Origin: Simonsiella muelleri ATCC 29453
Lineage (GTDB): Bacteria; Pseudomonadota; Gammaproteobacteria; Burkholderiales; Neisseriaceae
Reading direction: 5' to 3'
Assembly: GCF_002951835.1 (NCBI RefSeq)
Contig: NZ_CP019448.1
Location: forward strand, 682,001-746,000
DNA: 64,000 nt
Positions 44,431-52,290 of this stretch are shown in pieces. The notes below the pieces were generated by a model, which worked only from the letters and a program-made list of their open reading frames with translations, had not been told where the DNA came from and ran no database searches. Every line of letters begins with the position of its first letter. Position 1 is the first letter of the stretch. Made by a program: the position numbers and the translations under genes.

Positions 44431-45420
44431 AACCCCCATCTCTTCTGCTCCTACGTCCTGATGACGTTTAACATCAAAGTATGTATTGTTCTTCAAGCAA
44501 GTATAAGCATATTTGACTAATTTAACCATCATCAATACATAAACTTGCTTAGGGTGCTTTCCGCGCGCTAAATGCGCTTCAAACCAAGAACGCCACAACT
44601 TACTTCGAGTACAAGCCGCGCGGGCGGGCATATAAAGAGCCTTACGAATAGGACGGTTACCCATCTTAGAAATTGTAGATAAACCTTTCTTATTCCCTGA
44701 ATCACGAATAATAGGAGACAAGCCAAGCCAACTAACTAAATGGCGATATGTTGGAAATTTGTCCAGATCAATCATAACACTTAATAGAATTTGCGCTGTT
44801 GTTTTACCAATACCAACAATACTTTGTAAAATCTTTTGCTTCCTCATCAACTGCTCACTTTTATTAATCAAATCTTGCATTTCTTGCCTACACAATTCAA
44901 TTTGTTTAGACAAGAAATCAATCATTTGATTAATTGAGTGTAAAGCTACAGAATCGGCAACACTTAAACGATTTTTTTCCATTATCTGCATTTCTAAAAG
45001 CTGCTCAATTCGTCTATGCAAACTTTTCAATTTAACTTGCTCAACACTTTCGGGCTGCCATTTTTCAGGATTCTCTTTCGCGCAAAATTCAGCAATTAAT
45101 TTTGCGTCTTGCTTGTCTGTTTTGACACGCTTCAATTTAAATTGCGCGTAGGATTTAATAATTGAAGGATTTACGACGCTCACTAACGCGCCATTTTCAA
45201 ATAAGAATTTTGAAACTGGCAAATAATAAACATTCGTTGCTTCACTGCAAACATGAATTGTATTCAATCCAATTTTATACTTTGCAAATTGTGTCAATAA
45301 ATTATTAAAACCATTTGAATTGTTATCAATAATAAAATTAATTGCTTCATTGTTAATCAATAAACAACAATCAATTTTATTCTTACTAATGTCTAAACCT
45401 AAATGCGCTTTAATTTCCAT
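44428..45420 (-). CDS. IS110-family transposase/recombinase, Piv-like
   Basis: A 330-residue DEDD-type recombinase. The N-terminal RuvC-like domain has GLDISKNKIDCCLL (first Asp), CSEATNVYYLP (Glu) and KRVKTDKQDAKLIAEFC (Asp pair). A coiled-coil middle region follows, then the Tnp_20 domain with QSIVGIGKTTAQILL, GLSPIIRDSGNKKG carrying the conserved Ser, and MGNRPIRKALYMPARAA. The family includes Moraxella Piv and Neisseria PivNM, found with filamentous prophages. It is the last phage gene before the structured noncoding end. It lacks any recognisable separate IS ends, so it probably serves the phage itself. Confidence 0.93.
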   Translation of the reverse strand: MEIKAHLGLDISKNKIDCCLLINNEAINFIIDNNSNGFNNLLTQFAKYKIGLNTIHVCSEATNVYYLPVSKFLFENGALVSVVNPSIIKSYAQFKLKRVKTDKQDAKLIAEFCAKENPEKWQPESVEQVKLKSLHRRIEQLLEMQIMEKNRLSVADSVALHSINQMIDFLSKQIELCRQEMQDLINKSEQLMRKQKILQSIVGIGKTTAQILLSVMIDLDKFPTYRHLVSWLGLSPIIRDSGNKKGLSTISKMGNRPIRKALYMPARAACTRSKLWRSWFEAHLARGKHPKQVYVLMMVKLVKYAYTCLKNNTYFDVKRHQDVGAEEMGV

Positions 45421-45592
45421 TTCAAACCTTACAAATAAGGGCTTTATCCCAAGATACCGTTATGATTAAAATAAAAAATGTATGTGCCAATCTATCATAA
45501 TAATTTTAAATTAAGGCAGCAAATATGCAGGCATCACACATTTAAACACTTTAACATAGTATAATTATTAATTTTCTTATTTAGGACTAAAC
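45421..45592. other. Divergent intergenic region, piv / TonB-like gene
   Basis: Contains a perfect TATAAT at 45560-45565 (plus strand), 29 nt before the TonB-like ATG, probably its -10 box, with no good -35. TTAGGA precedes that ATG. Leader for piv on the minus strand is AT-rich. Confidence 0.4.
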
Positions 45593-46033
45593 ATGAAACA
45601 AAATATTATCATTACCCTGTTATCGGTTATTTGTGGCATATTGGGCTACATTGCAGCCAACATAAAGAGCGAAGTTCCTAAAACTAACACACTACCAAAC
45701 ATACAAGCAACAAAACCAAGCGAATTTCAAAAAATAACAAAAACCAATGAAAATGAAATCATTGATTATGGACTTATAAAAGGTAAATTAAAGCCACAAT
45801 ATTCCAAAGAATCCCTTGAAAATGAAGAAGAAGGTTCAGTGGTAGTAGAAATAATTGTTAATAAAAATGGAATTATTGAATCAGCAAAAATTTCTCACAG
45901 TAGTGGGCACGCAAGATTAGACTACACAGCAATTAAAACAGCAAAGAACGAAAAACTAGAACCGCAAACCAAACAAGGTAAACCGATCAGAACACGCTAT
46001 TTAATTTCATACACATTTAACCTTGCTGAATAA
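45593..46033 (+). CDS. TonB C-terminal-like protein carried by the prophage
   Basis: This is the only phage gene on the plus strand. The 146-residue protein has an N-terminal membrane anchor (IIITLLSVICGILGYIAANI), a 45-residue polar linker, and a TonB_C-like domain: LKPQYSKESLENEEEGSVVVEIIVNKNGIIESAKISHSSGHARLDYTAIKTAKN followed by RTRYLISYTFNL. TonB-like proteins transduce energy to outer-membrane receptors and in filamentous phages related Tol proteins are entry receptors. Its own promoter-like TATAAT and reverse orientation mark it as an accessory (moron) gene. A role in host fitness or exclusion is speculation. Confidence 0.75.
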   Translation: MKQNIIITLLSVICGILGYIAANIKSEVPKTNTLPNIQATKPSEFQKITKTNENEIIDYGLIKGKLKPQYSKESLENEEEGSVVVEIIVNKNGIIESAKISHSSGHARLDYTAIKTAKNEKLEPQTKQGKPIRTRYLISYTFNLAE

Positions 46034-46115
46034 CAGAAAGACTTGGATTATTATCTTTTTAAAAACTGCGTAAAATTTTAACACATAATGTCAAAACTGT
46101 AGCAGATTACTCAGA

Positions 46116-47156
46116 TTAATTATCTGTATAAGTACCATCATCACGTTGTGTATAATATTGATTGGTAGCAGGAGTCCTATAAGGATCAAAAATACCATTA
46201 CGTGCATAATCTAGACAAGTTTTTTTATCTATTTCAGGCATAGGGGTTGCCTGGTCAGTATAACAAGTACATTTTTTAGCTTTAACACTTTCAACACAAG
46301 CAACAGGAAAAGGCATTGATTGGACATTACGATTTAAACCGTCATAAATAGGAGCCGTCCAAGGTTTGCCTTTTATTGTTGGTTCAAAATCCTTTTCACT
46401 CAAGTACTGAGTAATTGGCTGCTCAATCCGTGATGCAGCCTGAACAGGCAATGATGAATTATTAATTACTTGCTGATTATTGGACTGATTAACTGGATCA
46501 GATTGCTGTACCGTTTTTTTCTGAACTGTTTTTTTCTCAAGGCTAGACTTCAAATTAAAAGATAAATAAACCACTAAAAAAATCAATAATGGCAAAAACC
46601 ACACCCAAGAAGTTAGTGAACCTTTTAACTTATTATGTTCTTCAGCAGATTTATACATACCGAAAGCATCTTTTTTAGTAGTAAAAATGCTGTTTTTAGC
46701 ATCAGCAACATCATTGCGAGATTCAGGATTCGCACATTTTTGCCAATAAGAAACGCGTTTAAACCCAAGCATAGTACGGCTAATATTACGATGCTCTCCA
46801 ACCAAAGAACGTAAATTAACATCAATTAATCGCGGATGCTGAGTTAATATAAAAAAATCTAAACCTTTATGACGATGAGTTTCAAGCTCATGAACGTAGT
46901 CAGGAACTTTAGAACCAGCAGGTCGGGGACGAAAAATTCGCTGCGCTTCATCAATAACAATAATTGCGCCTACAGGAGCCCATTTATGCCATGTTTCCAT
47001 TGACTCACCATCAGGAATAGGCATAGTGGGCAATTTAAGCTCAGGAATACCATCGACAAATAAAGGACGATTTTGCAAATCTTTTCTAGTCATCAGCATA
47101 TGAACAATTAGACTAGTCTTACCAGAACCTGGTAAACCAGTAATTAAACTAATCAT
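46116..47156 (-). CDS. zot: Zot-family phage assembly ATPase (gpI-like)
   Basis: The inner-membrane ATPase for filamentous phage assembly and extrusion. The N-terminal domain has the Walker A MISLITGLPGSGKTSLIVHML, the Walker B region GAIIVIDEAQRIFRPRPAGS, and HRHKGLDFFILTQHPRLID. One membrane helix lies at about residues 187-205 (WVWFLPLLIFLVVYLSF), followed by a periplasmic tail with four Cys. Length 346. The Vibrio toxin peptide region of Zot is not evident, so the name reflects the fold only. It starts 6 nt after the DUF2523 gene stop. Confidence 0.92.
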   Translation of the reverse strand: MISLITGLPGSGKTSLIVHMLMTRKDLQNRPLFVDGIPELKLPTMPIPDGESMETWHKWAPVGAIIVIDEAQRIFRPRPAGSKVPDYVHELETHRHKGLDFFILTQHPRLIDVNLRSLVGEHRNISRTMLGFKRVSYWQKCANPESRNDVADAKNSIFTTKKDAFGMYKSAEEHNKLKGSLTSWVWFLPLLIFLVVYLSFNLKSSLEKKTVQKKTVQQSDPVNQSNNQQVINNSSLPVQAASRIEQPITQYLSEKDFEPTIKGKPWTAPIYDGLNRNVQSMPFPVACVESVKAKKCTCYTDQATPMPEIDKKTCLDYARNGIFDPYRTPATNQYYTQRDDGTYTDN

Positions 47157-47162
47157 AATTAA

Positions 47163-47465
47163 TTACCTTTTAAAAACAGAACCTATTTTAGTAACAGACA
47201 TCAAACCAAAAGCAAAAGCTGATGCACCAAAAATATAATTTAAGGCAACGCCACCACCTGCTAAATAAAATATTTGTAATACTTCAGAAGGCATATTACT
47301 AAATTGACTTGTTAAATAATTCACAAATTGAGACTGCAAAGAACTTATACCCTTATAACTAATCACAGATATACCCAAAGCTGCCAACAAACGCCCACCA
47401 TAAGTAGAAATTAACGTACCTAAAACACTCATCAGCATTGTAGCAATACGAGCTAATAATGGCAT
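47163..47465 (-). CDS. DUF2523-type minor phage protein
   Basis: A 100-residue hydrophobic protein (MPLLARIATMLMSVLGTLISTYGG, VEVLQIFYLAGGGVALNYIFG-like) of the DUF2523 type, which lies between the adsorption protein and the Zot-type ATPase in many filamentous phages and corresponds in place to gpVI, the minor coat that attaches the adsorption protein to the virion tip. Two to three membrane segments are visible. It sits 3 nt after the duplicated tspB 3' fragment, which marks the original tspB-DUF2523 junction. Confidence 0.8.
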   Translation of the reverse strand: MPLLARIATMLMSVLGTLISTYGGRLLAALGISVISYKGISSLQSQFVNYLTSQFSNMPSEVLQIFYLAGGGVALNYIFGASAFAFGLMSVTKIGSVFKR

Positions 47466-47468
47466 TTT

Positions 47469-47610
47469 TTAATCCTTTAATAAAATAGCAGAACGAACAA
47501 CAATAAATGATAAAAATATCGATACTAAAATAATAATTGGACAAAGTTTAATAGCAGCATCACAAAAAGGCCAATAACTAATTTCATGATTTGTACCTAA
47601 AATTTTTACT
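47469..47610 (-). pseudogene. Duplicated 3' end of tspB
   Basis: This 142-bp stretch matches the end of tspB (47952-48093) with nine differences and encodes the same C-terminus (KILGTNHEISYWPFCDAAIK ... ILLKD). It has no start and no 5' part. Its position directly before the DUF2523 gene shows it is the original tspB end, cut off by a second insertion at the sequence TTTACT. Confidence 0.9.
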
Positions 47611-47951
47611 GTAATTAATGTCAAGAAAAAAAATCAAAATAAATTAGTTGAAAAACCCATTACGCAACATTTGTTTATTTAGTCACCAGTCCTTTGAGTT
47701 ATCACATCATTCAGGGTGAATGCTAAACGTTAAACAAAATTAAAAAGGCGCGTCAAGGTTAAAGTGAACGCGAGCGACCTTGACGCGCCTTTTTAATTTT
47801 ATTTAACTACGCATACCCCCTGAACGATGCGATAACGGACTGATGACTAAATAAACAAACATTGCTACATTAACTATTCATTAAACTAATGTGTCATCGA
47901 GACACATTAGTTTAAACCCCCATCACTTCTACTCCTACGTCCTGATGACGT
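47611..47951 (-). mobile_element. Left-end remnant of a second Piv-type phage, with a second structured-RNA copy
   Basis: The first 341 bp copy the left end of the main prophage (44128-44470), from GTAATTAATGTCAAG through the structured region to the last 15 codons of piv (RHQDVGVEVMGV-like). The main stems are at 47664-47692 with 47837-47865 and the stop-proximal hairpin at 47883-47913. The internal loop (TGAATGCTAAAC and TACGCATACC) is identical to the main copy. The piv end joins the tspB stop at TTAAACG, a likely microhomology deletion junction. Confidence 0.85.
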
Positions 47952-49448
47952 TTAATCCTTTGATAAAATAGCAGAACGAACAATCATAAATGATAAAAAT
48001 ATTGATACCGAAATAATAATTGGACGAAGTTTAATAGCAGCATCACAAAAAGGCTGATAACTAATTTCATGATTTGTACCTAAAATTTTTACTTGTTTAG
48101 GTGCTGGGCAAGTACCTGATTCAACAAAATCATTTGATTTATTAAAACTATTCAAATCAACATCTGTCGTACCTATAACAAAATCACTACCACTACTTAC
48201 ACCTGAAATGGCATCATTAACTTGAGCATTTGTACCCAAAAATACACAATTAACAGTATCTTGACCTGGCTTACAATCACCAACACCACTTGCAGATACA
48301 TTTCCTAATATAGAACCAGTACCAGAACCTGAACCTAAAACTGATGAAGAAGAAGCTGAAGCATTAGGCATAAATCCACCAACACCCCCACTTGAGTTAT
48401 TATTTCCACCGCTACCGTTATTATGTAAACGATTATAGACATCATCAACACCTGAATCATCAGAAACCTTACTGGCATTTAAAGCGTCATCAGTAGAACC
48501 GTAATTATTGTAAATCGTAATATTAACTATACCAGGATTTGAAGTGGAATCAGTAGAATATGCTGTACCATTACAATAAAGCATAGAACCTTTACTAACC
48601 CAAAAATTGTAATACTCAATTTTATAAATAGGCGGTCCCAACACACGTCTACAACTATATACATTATTTCCATGAGCTGCATAACCATCTCCACCAGGAC
48701 ACATATTTTTAGAAACATCAGTACCACAAAGATCAGGAACAGTTGGAATATAAGTTGTATTACCCGAGCCATTATTAGAACTACCAGAACCACTACCAGA
48801 ACCACTACCAGAACCACTACCAGAACCACTACCAGAACCACTACCAGAACCACTACCAGAACCACTACCAGAACCACTACCAGAACTACTACCAGAACTG
48901 TTACCAGAACTACTACCAGAACTACTACCAGAACCAGCTAAATTAGAATTTGAACCGATAGGATTATCACAAGACATTGGCACCCAAATACCACCTACAG
49001 ATTTGCCACAGAGATTAGAATTAGGTTTTTTAGTTTCATTATTAATGCCGGTATTTTTACCATCATTTCCTATAGGAATAACACAATTTATATATAAAGA
49101 ATAATCATCAATTTTACATACAGAACCAGGATCAGCAGTTTTTTGAATATCTGGTAAAACTGATTTTAAAGCTTGCATAGGCGTAGAAAATCTTTCACCA
49201 ACACACTTGCCAACAGAATCATCAATTGTACAAACAAAGGAGCTCTTATCAGGAGTAGTATAAACACGATAGAACCCACCGTATTTATCATCATTAAAAT
49301 AATAAACATAAGCACGATAATTAGCACTAAAATCAGGAACAAAATCAGAGATCAATTTAAGTGGTATCTTTACTTTTGTAAGAGCAAAAGAACTACATGA
49401 TAAAAAAAGCAACATTAATAAAAATACTGCCTTTAATTGTTTAAACAT
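47952..49448 (-). CDS. tspB: TspB-like phage adsorption protein
   Basis: A roughly 498-residue protein in the position of gpIII, which binds the host receptor. The start at 49448 (MFKQLKAVFLLMLLFLSCSSFA) gives a proper signal peptide; the ATG at 49466 adds six residues without a ribosome site. The N-terminal domain (about 25-180) is followed by a long Gly-Ser linker (about 190-240), a Cys-containing domain, another Ser/Gly-rich linker and a C-terminal membrane anchor (IIISVSIFLSFMIVRSAI). This N-domain, glycine linker, C-anchor plan is that of filamentous adsorption proteins; TspB is the Neisseria name. The last 47 codons probably come from a second phage. Confidence 0.85.
   Translation of the reverse strand: MFKQLKAVFLLMLLFLSCSSFALTKVKIPLKLISDFVPDFSANYRAYVYYFNDDKYGGFYRVYTTPDKSSFVCTIDDSVGKCVGERFSTPMQALKSVLPDIQKTADPGSVCKIDDYSLYINCVIPIGNDGKNTGINNETKKPNSNLCGKSVGGIWVPMSCDNPIGSNSNLAGSGSSSGSSSGNSSGSSSGSGSGSGSGSGSGSGSGSGSGSGSGSGSGSGSGSSNNGSGNTTYIPTVPDLCGTDVSKNMCPGGDGYAAHGNNVYSCRRVLGPPIYKIEYYNFWVSKGSMLYCNGTAYSTDSTSNPGIVNITIYNNYGSTDDALNASKVSDDSGVDDVYNRLHNNGSGGNNNSSGGVGGFMPNASASSSSVLGSGSGTGSILGNVSASGVGDCKPGQDTVNCVFLGTNAQVNDAISGVSSGSDFVIGTTDVDLNSFNKSNDFVESGTCPAPKQVKILGTNHEISYQPFCDAAIKLRPIIISVSIFLSFMIVRSAILSKD
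48781..48935 (-). repeat. 12-bp tandem repeat encoding the Gly-Ser linker of TspB
   Basis: About a dozen tandem copies of CCACTACCAGAA and close variants (plus-strand reading), each coding Ser-Gly-Ser-Gly on the minus strand. Multiples of 12 keep frame, so linker length can vary by slippage without loss of the protein. Confidence 0.9.
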
Positions 49449-49476
49449 ACGCCCCACACGCTCCATTTAAATAAAT

Positions 49477-49545
49477 TTAAAAAAAAATAATCCAAAAAGG
49501 AACCGTTACTAATATCCCAAGTAAAAACATTAATATATCACTCAA
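49477..49545 (-). CDS. Tiny hydrophobic phage protein, minor coat candidate
   Basis: A 22-codon frame starting with TTG at 49545: SDILMFLLGILVTVPFWIIFF after the initiator. A textbook ribosome site AAAGGA lies 6 nt upstream of that TTG. The peptide is one membrane-spanning helix, the size and character of gpVII/gpIX minor coat proteins, and it sits in the right place, between the larger coat-like gene and tspB. It is shorter than usual gene-calling limits. Alternative start: ATG at 49530. Confidence 0.5.
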   Translation of the reverse strand: MSDILMFLLGILVTVPFWIIFF

Positions 49546-49615
49546 TTTTCATCCTTTACCGAATAAACAAAATATTAAGAATTAAGAATTAACATTTCCC
49601 AAGTTCCCGACATAA

Positions 49616-49951
49616 TTAATCCCCTAAATCTTTAAATTGACCTAAACCATTTAACACCTTAACCACTAACTTCACAAAAAAAGAAACTGCAAACAATGAA
49701 GTAATAATTAATCCAACCTGAATACCATCTTTTAAAAAACCGTATTCATCACAATAGGGGTGATACATATCTACTTTAATAAATACAGGTTTATAATTAA
49801 TACCTGATACAGGAAAATACCAGCCATCATCTTTACGAATAGGCATTTTTAAAACGCCATCTTGAGCAATAGTGGGGGTTACTAAGCTCATCTTGTAATC
49901 GGACGCTTCCTCCGATGTGGTGAAGCATTGACCCCCTACACGATATCCCAT
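49616..49951 (-). CDS. Phage protein with C-terminal membrane helix, unknown
   Basis: A 111-residue protein conserved in place between the major coat gene and tspB in Neisseria filamentous prophages. The N-terminal 75 residues are soluble and contain two Cys (GGQCFTTSEEA, MYHPYCDEYGF) that could form a disulfide in the periplasm. One membrane helix follows (GLIITSLFAVSFFVKLVVKVL). It starts MGYRVGGQ, 17 nt after the coat-protein stop. It may be a virion-end or assembly protein; no specific function recognised. Confidence 0.7.
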   Translation of the reverse strand: MGYRVGGQCFTTSEEASDYKMSLVTPTIAQDGVLKMPIRKDDGWYFPVSGINYKPVFIKVDMYHPYCDEYGFLKDGIQVGLIITSLFAVSFFVKLVVKVLNGLGQFKDLGD

Positions 49952-49968
49952 AGAACCCCCTAAGCTAA

Positions 49969-50205
49969 TTAAGCACGACGCATCATGCGAACAACCATTG
50001 CAACACCAACGCCAACCATAGCCAAACCAATTACAACGCCACCAACAGCATATAAATCAGTTTTGAAATCCGATGTTTCAGCCTTTACGGCTTCAGCCAA
50101 TGGACCAGCAAAAGAGTTAGTTGCCAACAATGCGCTACCTACAATAACCGCAGATGTAGCTTTATCAGATACAGCACGACACACTTGTTTGATATTTGCT
50201 TTCAT
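49969..50205 (-). CDS. Major coat protein (pVIII-like)
   Basis: A 78-residue precursor: MKANIKQVCRAVSDKATSAVIVGSALLATNSFA forms a 33-residue signal peptide with AFA cleavage. The mature about 45-residue protein has the classic plan of an acidic N-terminus (GPLAEAVKAETSDFKTDLY), a membrane helix (AVGGVVIGLAMVGVGVAMVV) and a basic DNA-facing end (RMMRRA). GGAG lies about 8 nt upstream (ACTTTCGGAGATTACTT). It would coat the phage filament in thousands of copies. Confidence 0.93.
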   Translation of the reverse strand: MKANIKQVCRAVSDKATSAVIVGSALLATNSFAGPLAEAVKAETSDFKTDLYAVGGVVIGLAMVGVGVAMVVRMMRRA

Positions 50206-50295
50206 AAGTAATCTCCGAAAGTTTAAAAAATAGGCTGCTTCGTGGGGTTTTTGACGCGGCAGCCCAACACGTCAAAATAAAAAATCTTTCAGGCT

Positions 50296-50604
50296 TTAAG
50301 ACTGCGCTGTTTTCGGCTTTTCATTCTGTAATACTTGCAGCTTCGTTACTAAGTTAACAGTATTATTGCCTTTTTTCACTGGCGAAAATTCAACTTCAAC
50401 TAAACAAGGCAATTTGCCACGCAAATTAATTAATTCACTATGCTGCTCAGATTTGCCAAATTCCAACTCAACTACATCAACACCAAACTCTTTTTCCTGA
50501 TGTTCATAAACTGGAACCTCGATATAAAGGCGTGTATAGTCGTATTCTTGACCGTTTTCCGTTTTTCCTTTGTTCCATTTGATTTTACGAAGTAATGTTT
50601 TCAT
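50296..50604 (-). CDS. Phage ssDNA-binding protein (DUF1293/gpV-like)
   Basis: A 102-residue protein (KTLLRKIKWNKGKTENGQEYDYTRLYIEVPVYEHQ) with a strand-rich OB-like pattern and an acidic middle. The overlap with rep (ATGA at 50601-50604) and its size fit the gpV-like single-stranded DNA-binding proteins that collect phage strands before packaging. The family assignment is by pattern and position; the fold itself cannot be proven from sequence alone. Confidence 0.75.
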   Translation of the reverse strand: MKTLLRKIKWNKGKTENGQEYDYTRLYIEVPVYEHQEKEFGVDVVELEFGKSEQHSELINLRGKLPCLVEVEFSPVKKGNNTVNLVTKLQVLQNEKPKTAQS

Positions 50605-52214
50605 GATGTTTCCTTATGTTTAGGGTTTAAATTTTGTTGCTTATATTGTCCGTAACGAAGATGCAAATATTCATCATAAGTCATCGACTCTTGTAGCTCT
50701 CTTGTAAAACCTTTTCCAAATACTGCCCTTAAAAATAAATCCGATTTCAAATTGTTACGAAATTGCTTCAATTCTTCGGTATTCACTTTAGGCTTTTGTT
50801 CTTGTTGAATTTCTGATTCAACTAGCTTTTTTTCAAAAATATAATTTCTTAAATCAATATCGGATGGTTTTCTCTTGTTTTCTTTTATAAATTCAACAAA
50901 TGGATAACCAGCATCAAATGCGTTAGGGTGCAATCGTTTATTCATTTTTGCCCCTACGTTTTCAAGAAGTTGAACAATCTCTTGTTCTTCAAAACCCATA
51001 AACTTTAATGTTTTAATCGTTGGGCTAACTTGAATTGACGCGTGATGAAGCATATGCTCAACACTGATTTCTTTCATTTTTTGGAGTCGATCAGGCTTTT
51101 TTAAATCTTCTGAATATATCATGAATAATTCTTCACAAATTGGGTACGCCCCTGTTAAGTATTCACCGGGTTTCAATAAAATTTCATGCTCAAGCACAAT
51201 ATCGCGGTTTCGCATTTGCAGTTCAAAACGAACCCAAGGGCTACTCCTGTCTCCCTGTTCAATGCCTTTTTCATAAACGCGAACCACGCGAGAACCATTT
51301 TTACGACTTCCAATATACAAAGTCCGCCCACCGTCAGGCGCATTCAGCCAGCCCACTCCAGCCATTTCAGCGTTAGGCTGTGTATTTCCTGATTTAAATT
51401 TACCAGCAGCCCAATCAGAATAGGCTTGTAATGGCGTATATTCGCCTTTTAAAAAATCATGTGCTAAATCAATTCGCGTTATTTTGCATGATGGCGCATA
51501 ATCCTTTATCCAGTCATAAAGACGATTTTCCCATCCGTCCAAAGCTGCCGCTAAACCAACACCCGAAACATAAATACAAACAGTCCCACCTTGTTTATCT
51601 CCATTACCCCAACCAAAAAATCCGTATTTAATGCGTTCATCAGATTTCAAACCCATATTAGCTGTTTTAGGATAACCATTACGACCGTTTCCACGACTTG
51701 AAAAATAAAAACCAAAAATTTCAAAAAGCATGGCTTCAGCATTGGCTAAAACAAGCTCATCTTCAGCATCTTCACTTTCACATTGAACACTTTGTTCTAA
51801 AGTTAAAAGAGAATATTTTGAAAAAGTAATAGTGATGGTATCTATATGTGCAGACATACCTACACCTTTACGTAAAGGAACGGCTTTAATTTCGCCATTA
51901 ACCATTACATAATGATTTTGTATTTCTGAAATATGACTTACCCCCCCTTGTTTCACAGGCTTAAAATTTTGTCCCCCCGTGTTACTAGTGGGGGGTGGCT
52001 GCACCGCTCCGCAGCCTGCCGCGCACGCGCTGTCTGTCTGCGCATCGGCGCAGCCACTTTCCACAGAACCTAAAGAAGCAATCAAGCGCTCGTATCCACG
52101 AATCGCACTAGATTTGCGTGTATAATCCTTTACAAATTCGCCATTAACATATAATGCAAATTTGCCTTGTTCAGTTTTTACAATTTCATAATTCATGTTT
52201 TGTAAACTAGACAT
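50601..52214 (-). CDS. Phage replication initiation protein (Rep, RstA-like)
   Basis: The rolling-circle initiator of the phage, about 537 residues from the ATG at 52214 (MSSLQNMNYEIVK). Recognisable segments are KITRIDLAHDFLKGEYTPLQAY, RTLYIGSRKNGSRVVRVYEKGIEQGDRSSPWVRFELQMRNRDI and the C-terminal helical region, as in the phage Rep_trans/RstA family. An N-terminal 90-residue extension precedes the core and contains a GC-rich, Cys/Ala-rich patch (ADAQTDSACAAGCGAVQPPPT). A longer frame begins at 52256, but the ribosome-site GGGG for 52214 lies in a hairpin arm between the two starts. Confidence 0.85.
   Translation of the reverse strand: MSSLQNMNYEIVKTEQGKFALYVNGEFVKDYTRKSSAIRGYERLIASLGSVESGCADAQTDSACAAGCGAVQPPPTSNTGGQNFKPVKQGGVSHISEIQNHYVMVNGEIKAVPLRKGVGMSAHIDTITITFSKYSLLTLEQSVQCESEDAEDELVLANAEAMLFEIFGFYFSSRGNGRNGYPKTANMGLKSDERIKYGFFGWGNGDKQGGTVCIYVSGVGLAAALDGWENRLYDWIKDYAPSCKITRIDLAHDFLKGEYTPLQAYSDWAAGKFKSGNTQPNAEMAGVGWLNAPDGGRTLYIGSRKNGSRVVRVYEKGIEQGDRSSPWVRFELQMRNRDIVLEHEILLKPGEYLTGAYPICEELFMIYSEDLKKPDRLQKMKEISVEHMLHHASIQVSPTIKTLKFMGFEEQEIVQLLENVGAKMNKRLHPNAFDAGYPFVEFIKENKRKPSDIDLRNYIFEKKLVESEIQQEQKPKVNTEELKQFRNNLKSDLFLRAVFGKGFTRELQESMTYDEYLHLRYGQYKQQNLNPKHKETS
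51960..52070 (-). other. GC-rich patch inside rep
   Basis: A 110-bp stretch with CCCCCCGTGTTACTAG and CGCTCCGCAGCCTGCCGCGC, much richer in GC than the rest of rep. It codes the Cys/Ala/Pro-rich insert and may come from elsewhere or be a replication-related site. Confidence 0.4.
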
Positions 52215-52220
52215 AATTAA

Positions 52221-52252
52221 AGCCCCACACTTTAAAAAATAAAGTAGGGGCT
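52221..52252 (-). promoter_or_regulatory. Hairpin over the rep translation start
   Basis: On the minus strand AGCCCCTACTTTA pairs with TAAAGTGTGGGGCT (one bulge). The GGGG next to the rep ATG at 52214 is in the 3' arm, so the hairpin could hide the ribosome site. It could also be a terminator for host transcription entering the phage. Confidence 0.5.
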
Positions 52253-52290
52253 TCAATCAGCCTTAAATCAAATAATTGCTTAAAAGCAAA

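Noticed and set aside
44428..45420. Piv gene as an unrelated IS that jumped into the phage
   Set aside because: The noncoding left end of the supposed IS is also the prophage boundary, and the second phage remnant has the same end. No separate IS end is visible upstream of piv.
46116..47156. Active Zot enterotoxin
   Set aside because: The phage-assembly ATPase domain is clear, but the C-terminal toxin peptide known from Vibrio is not recognisable.
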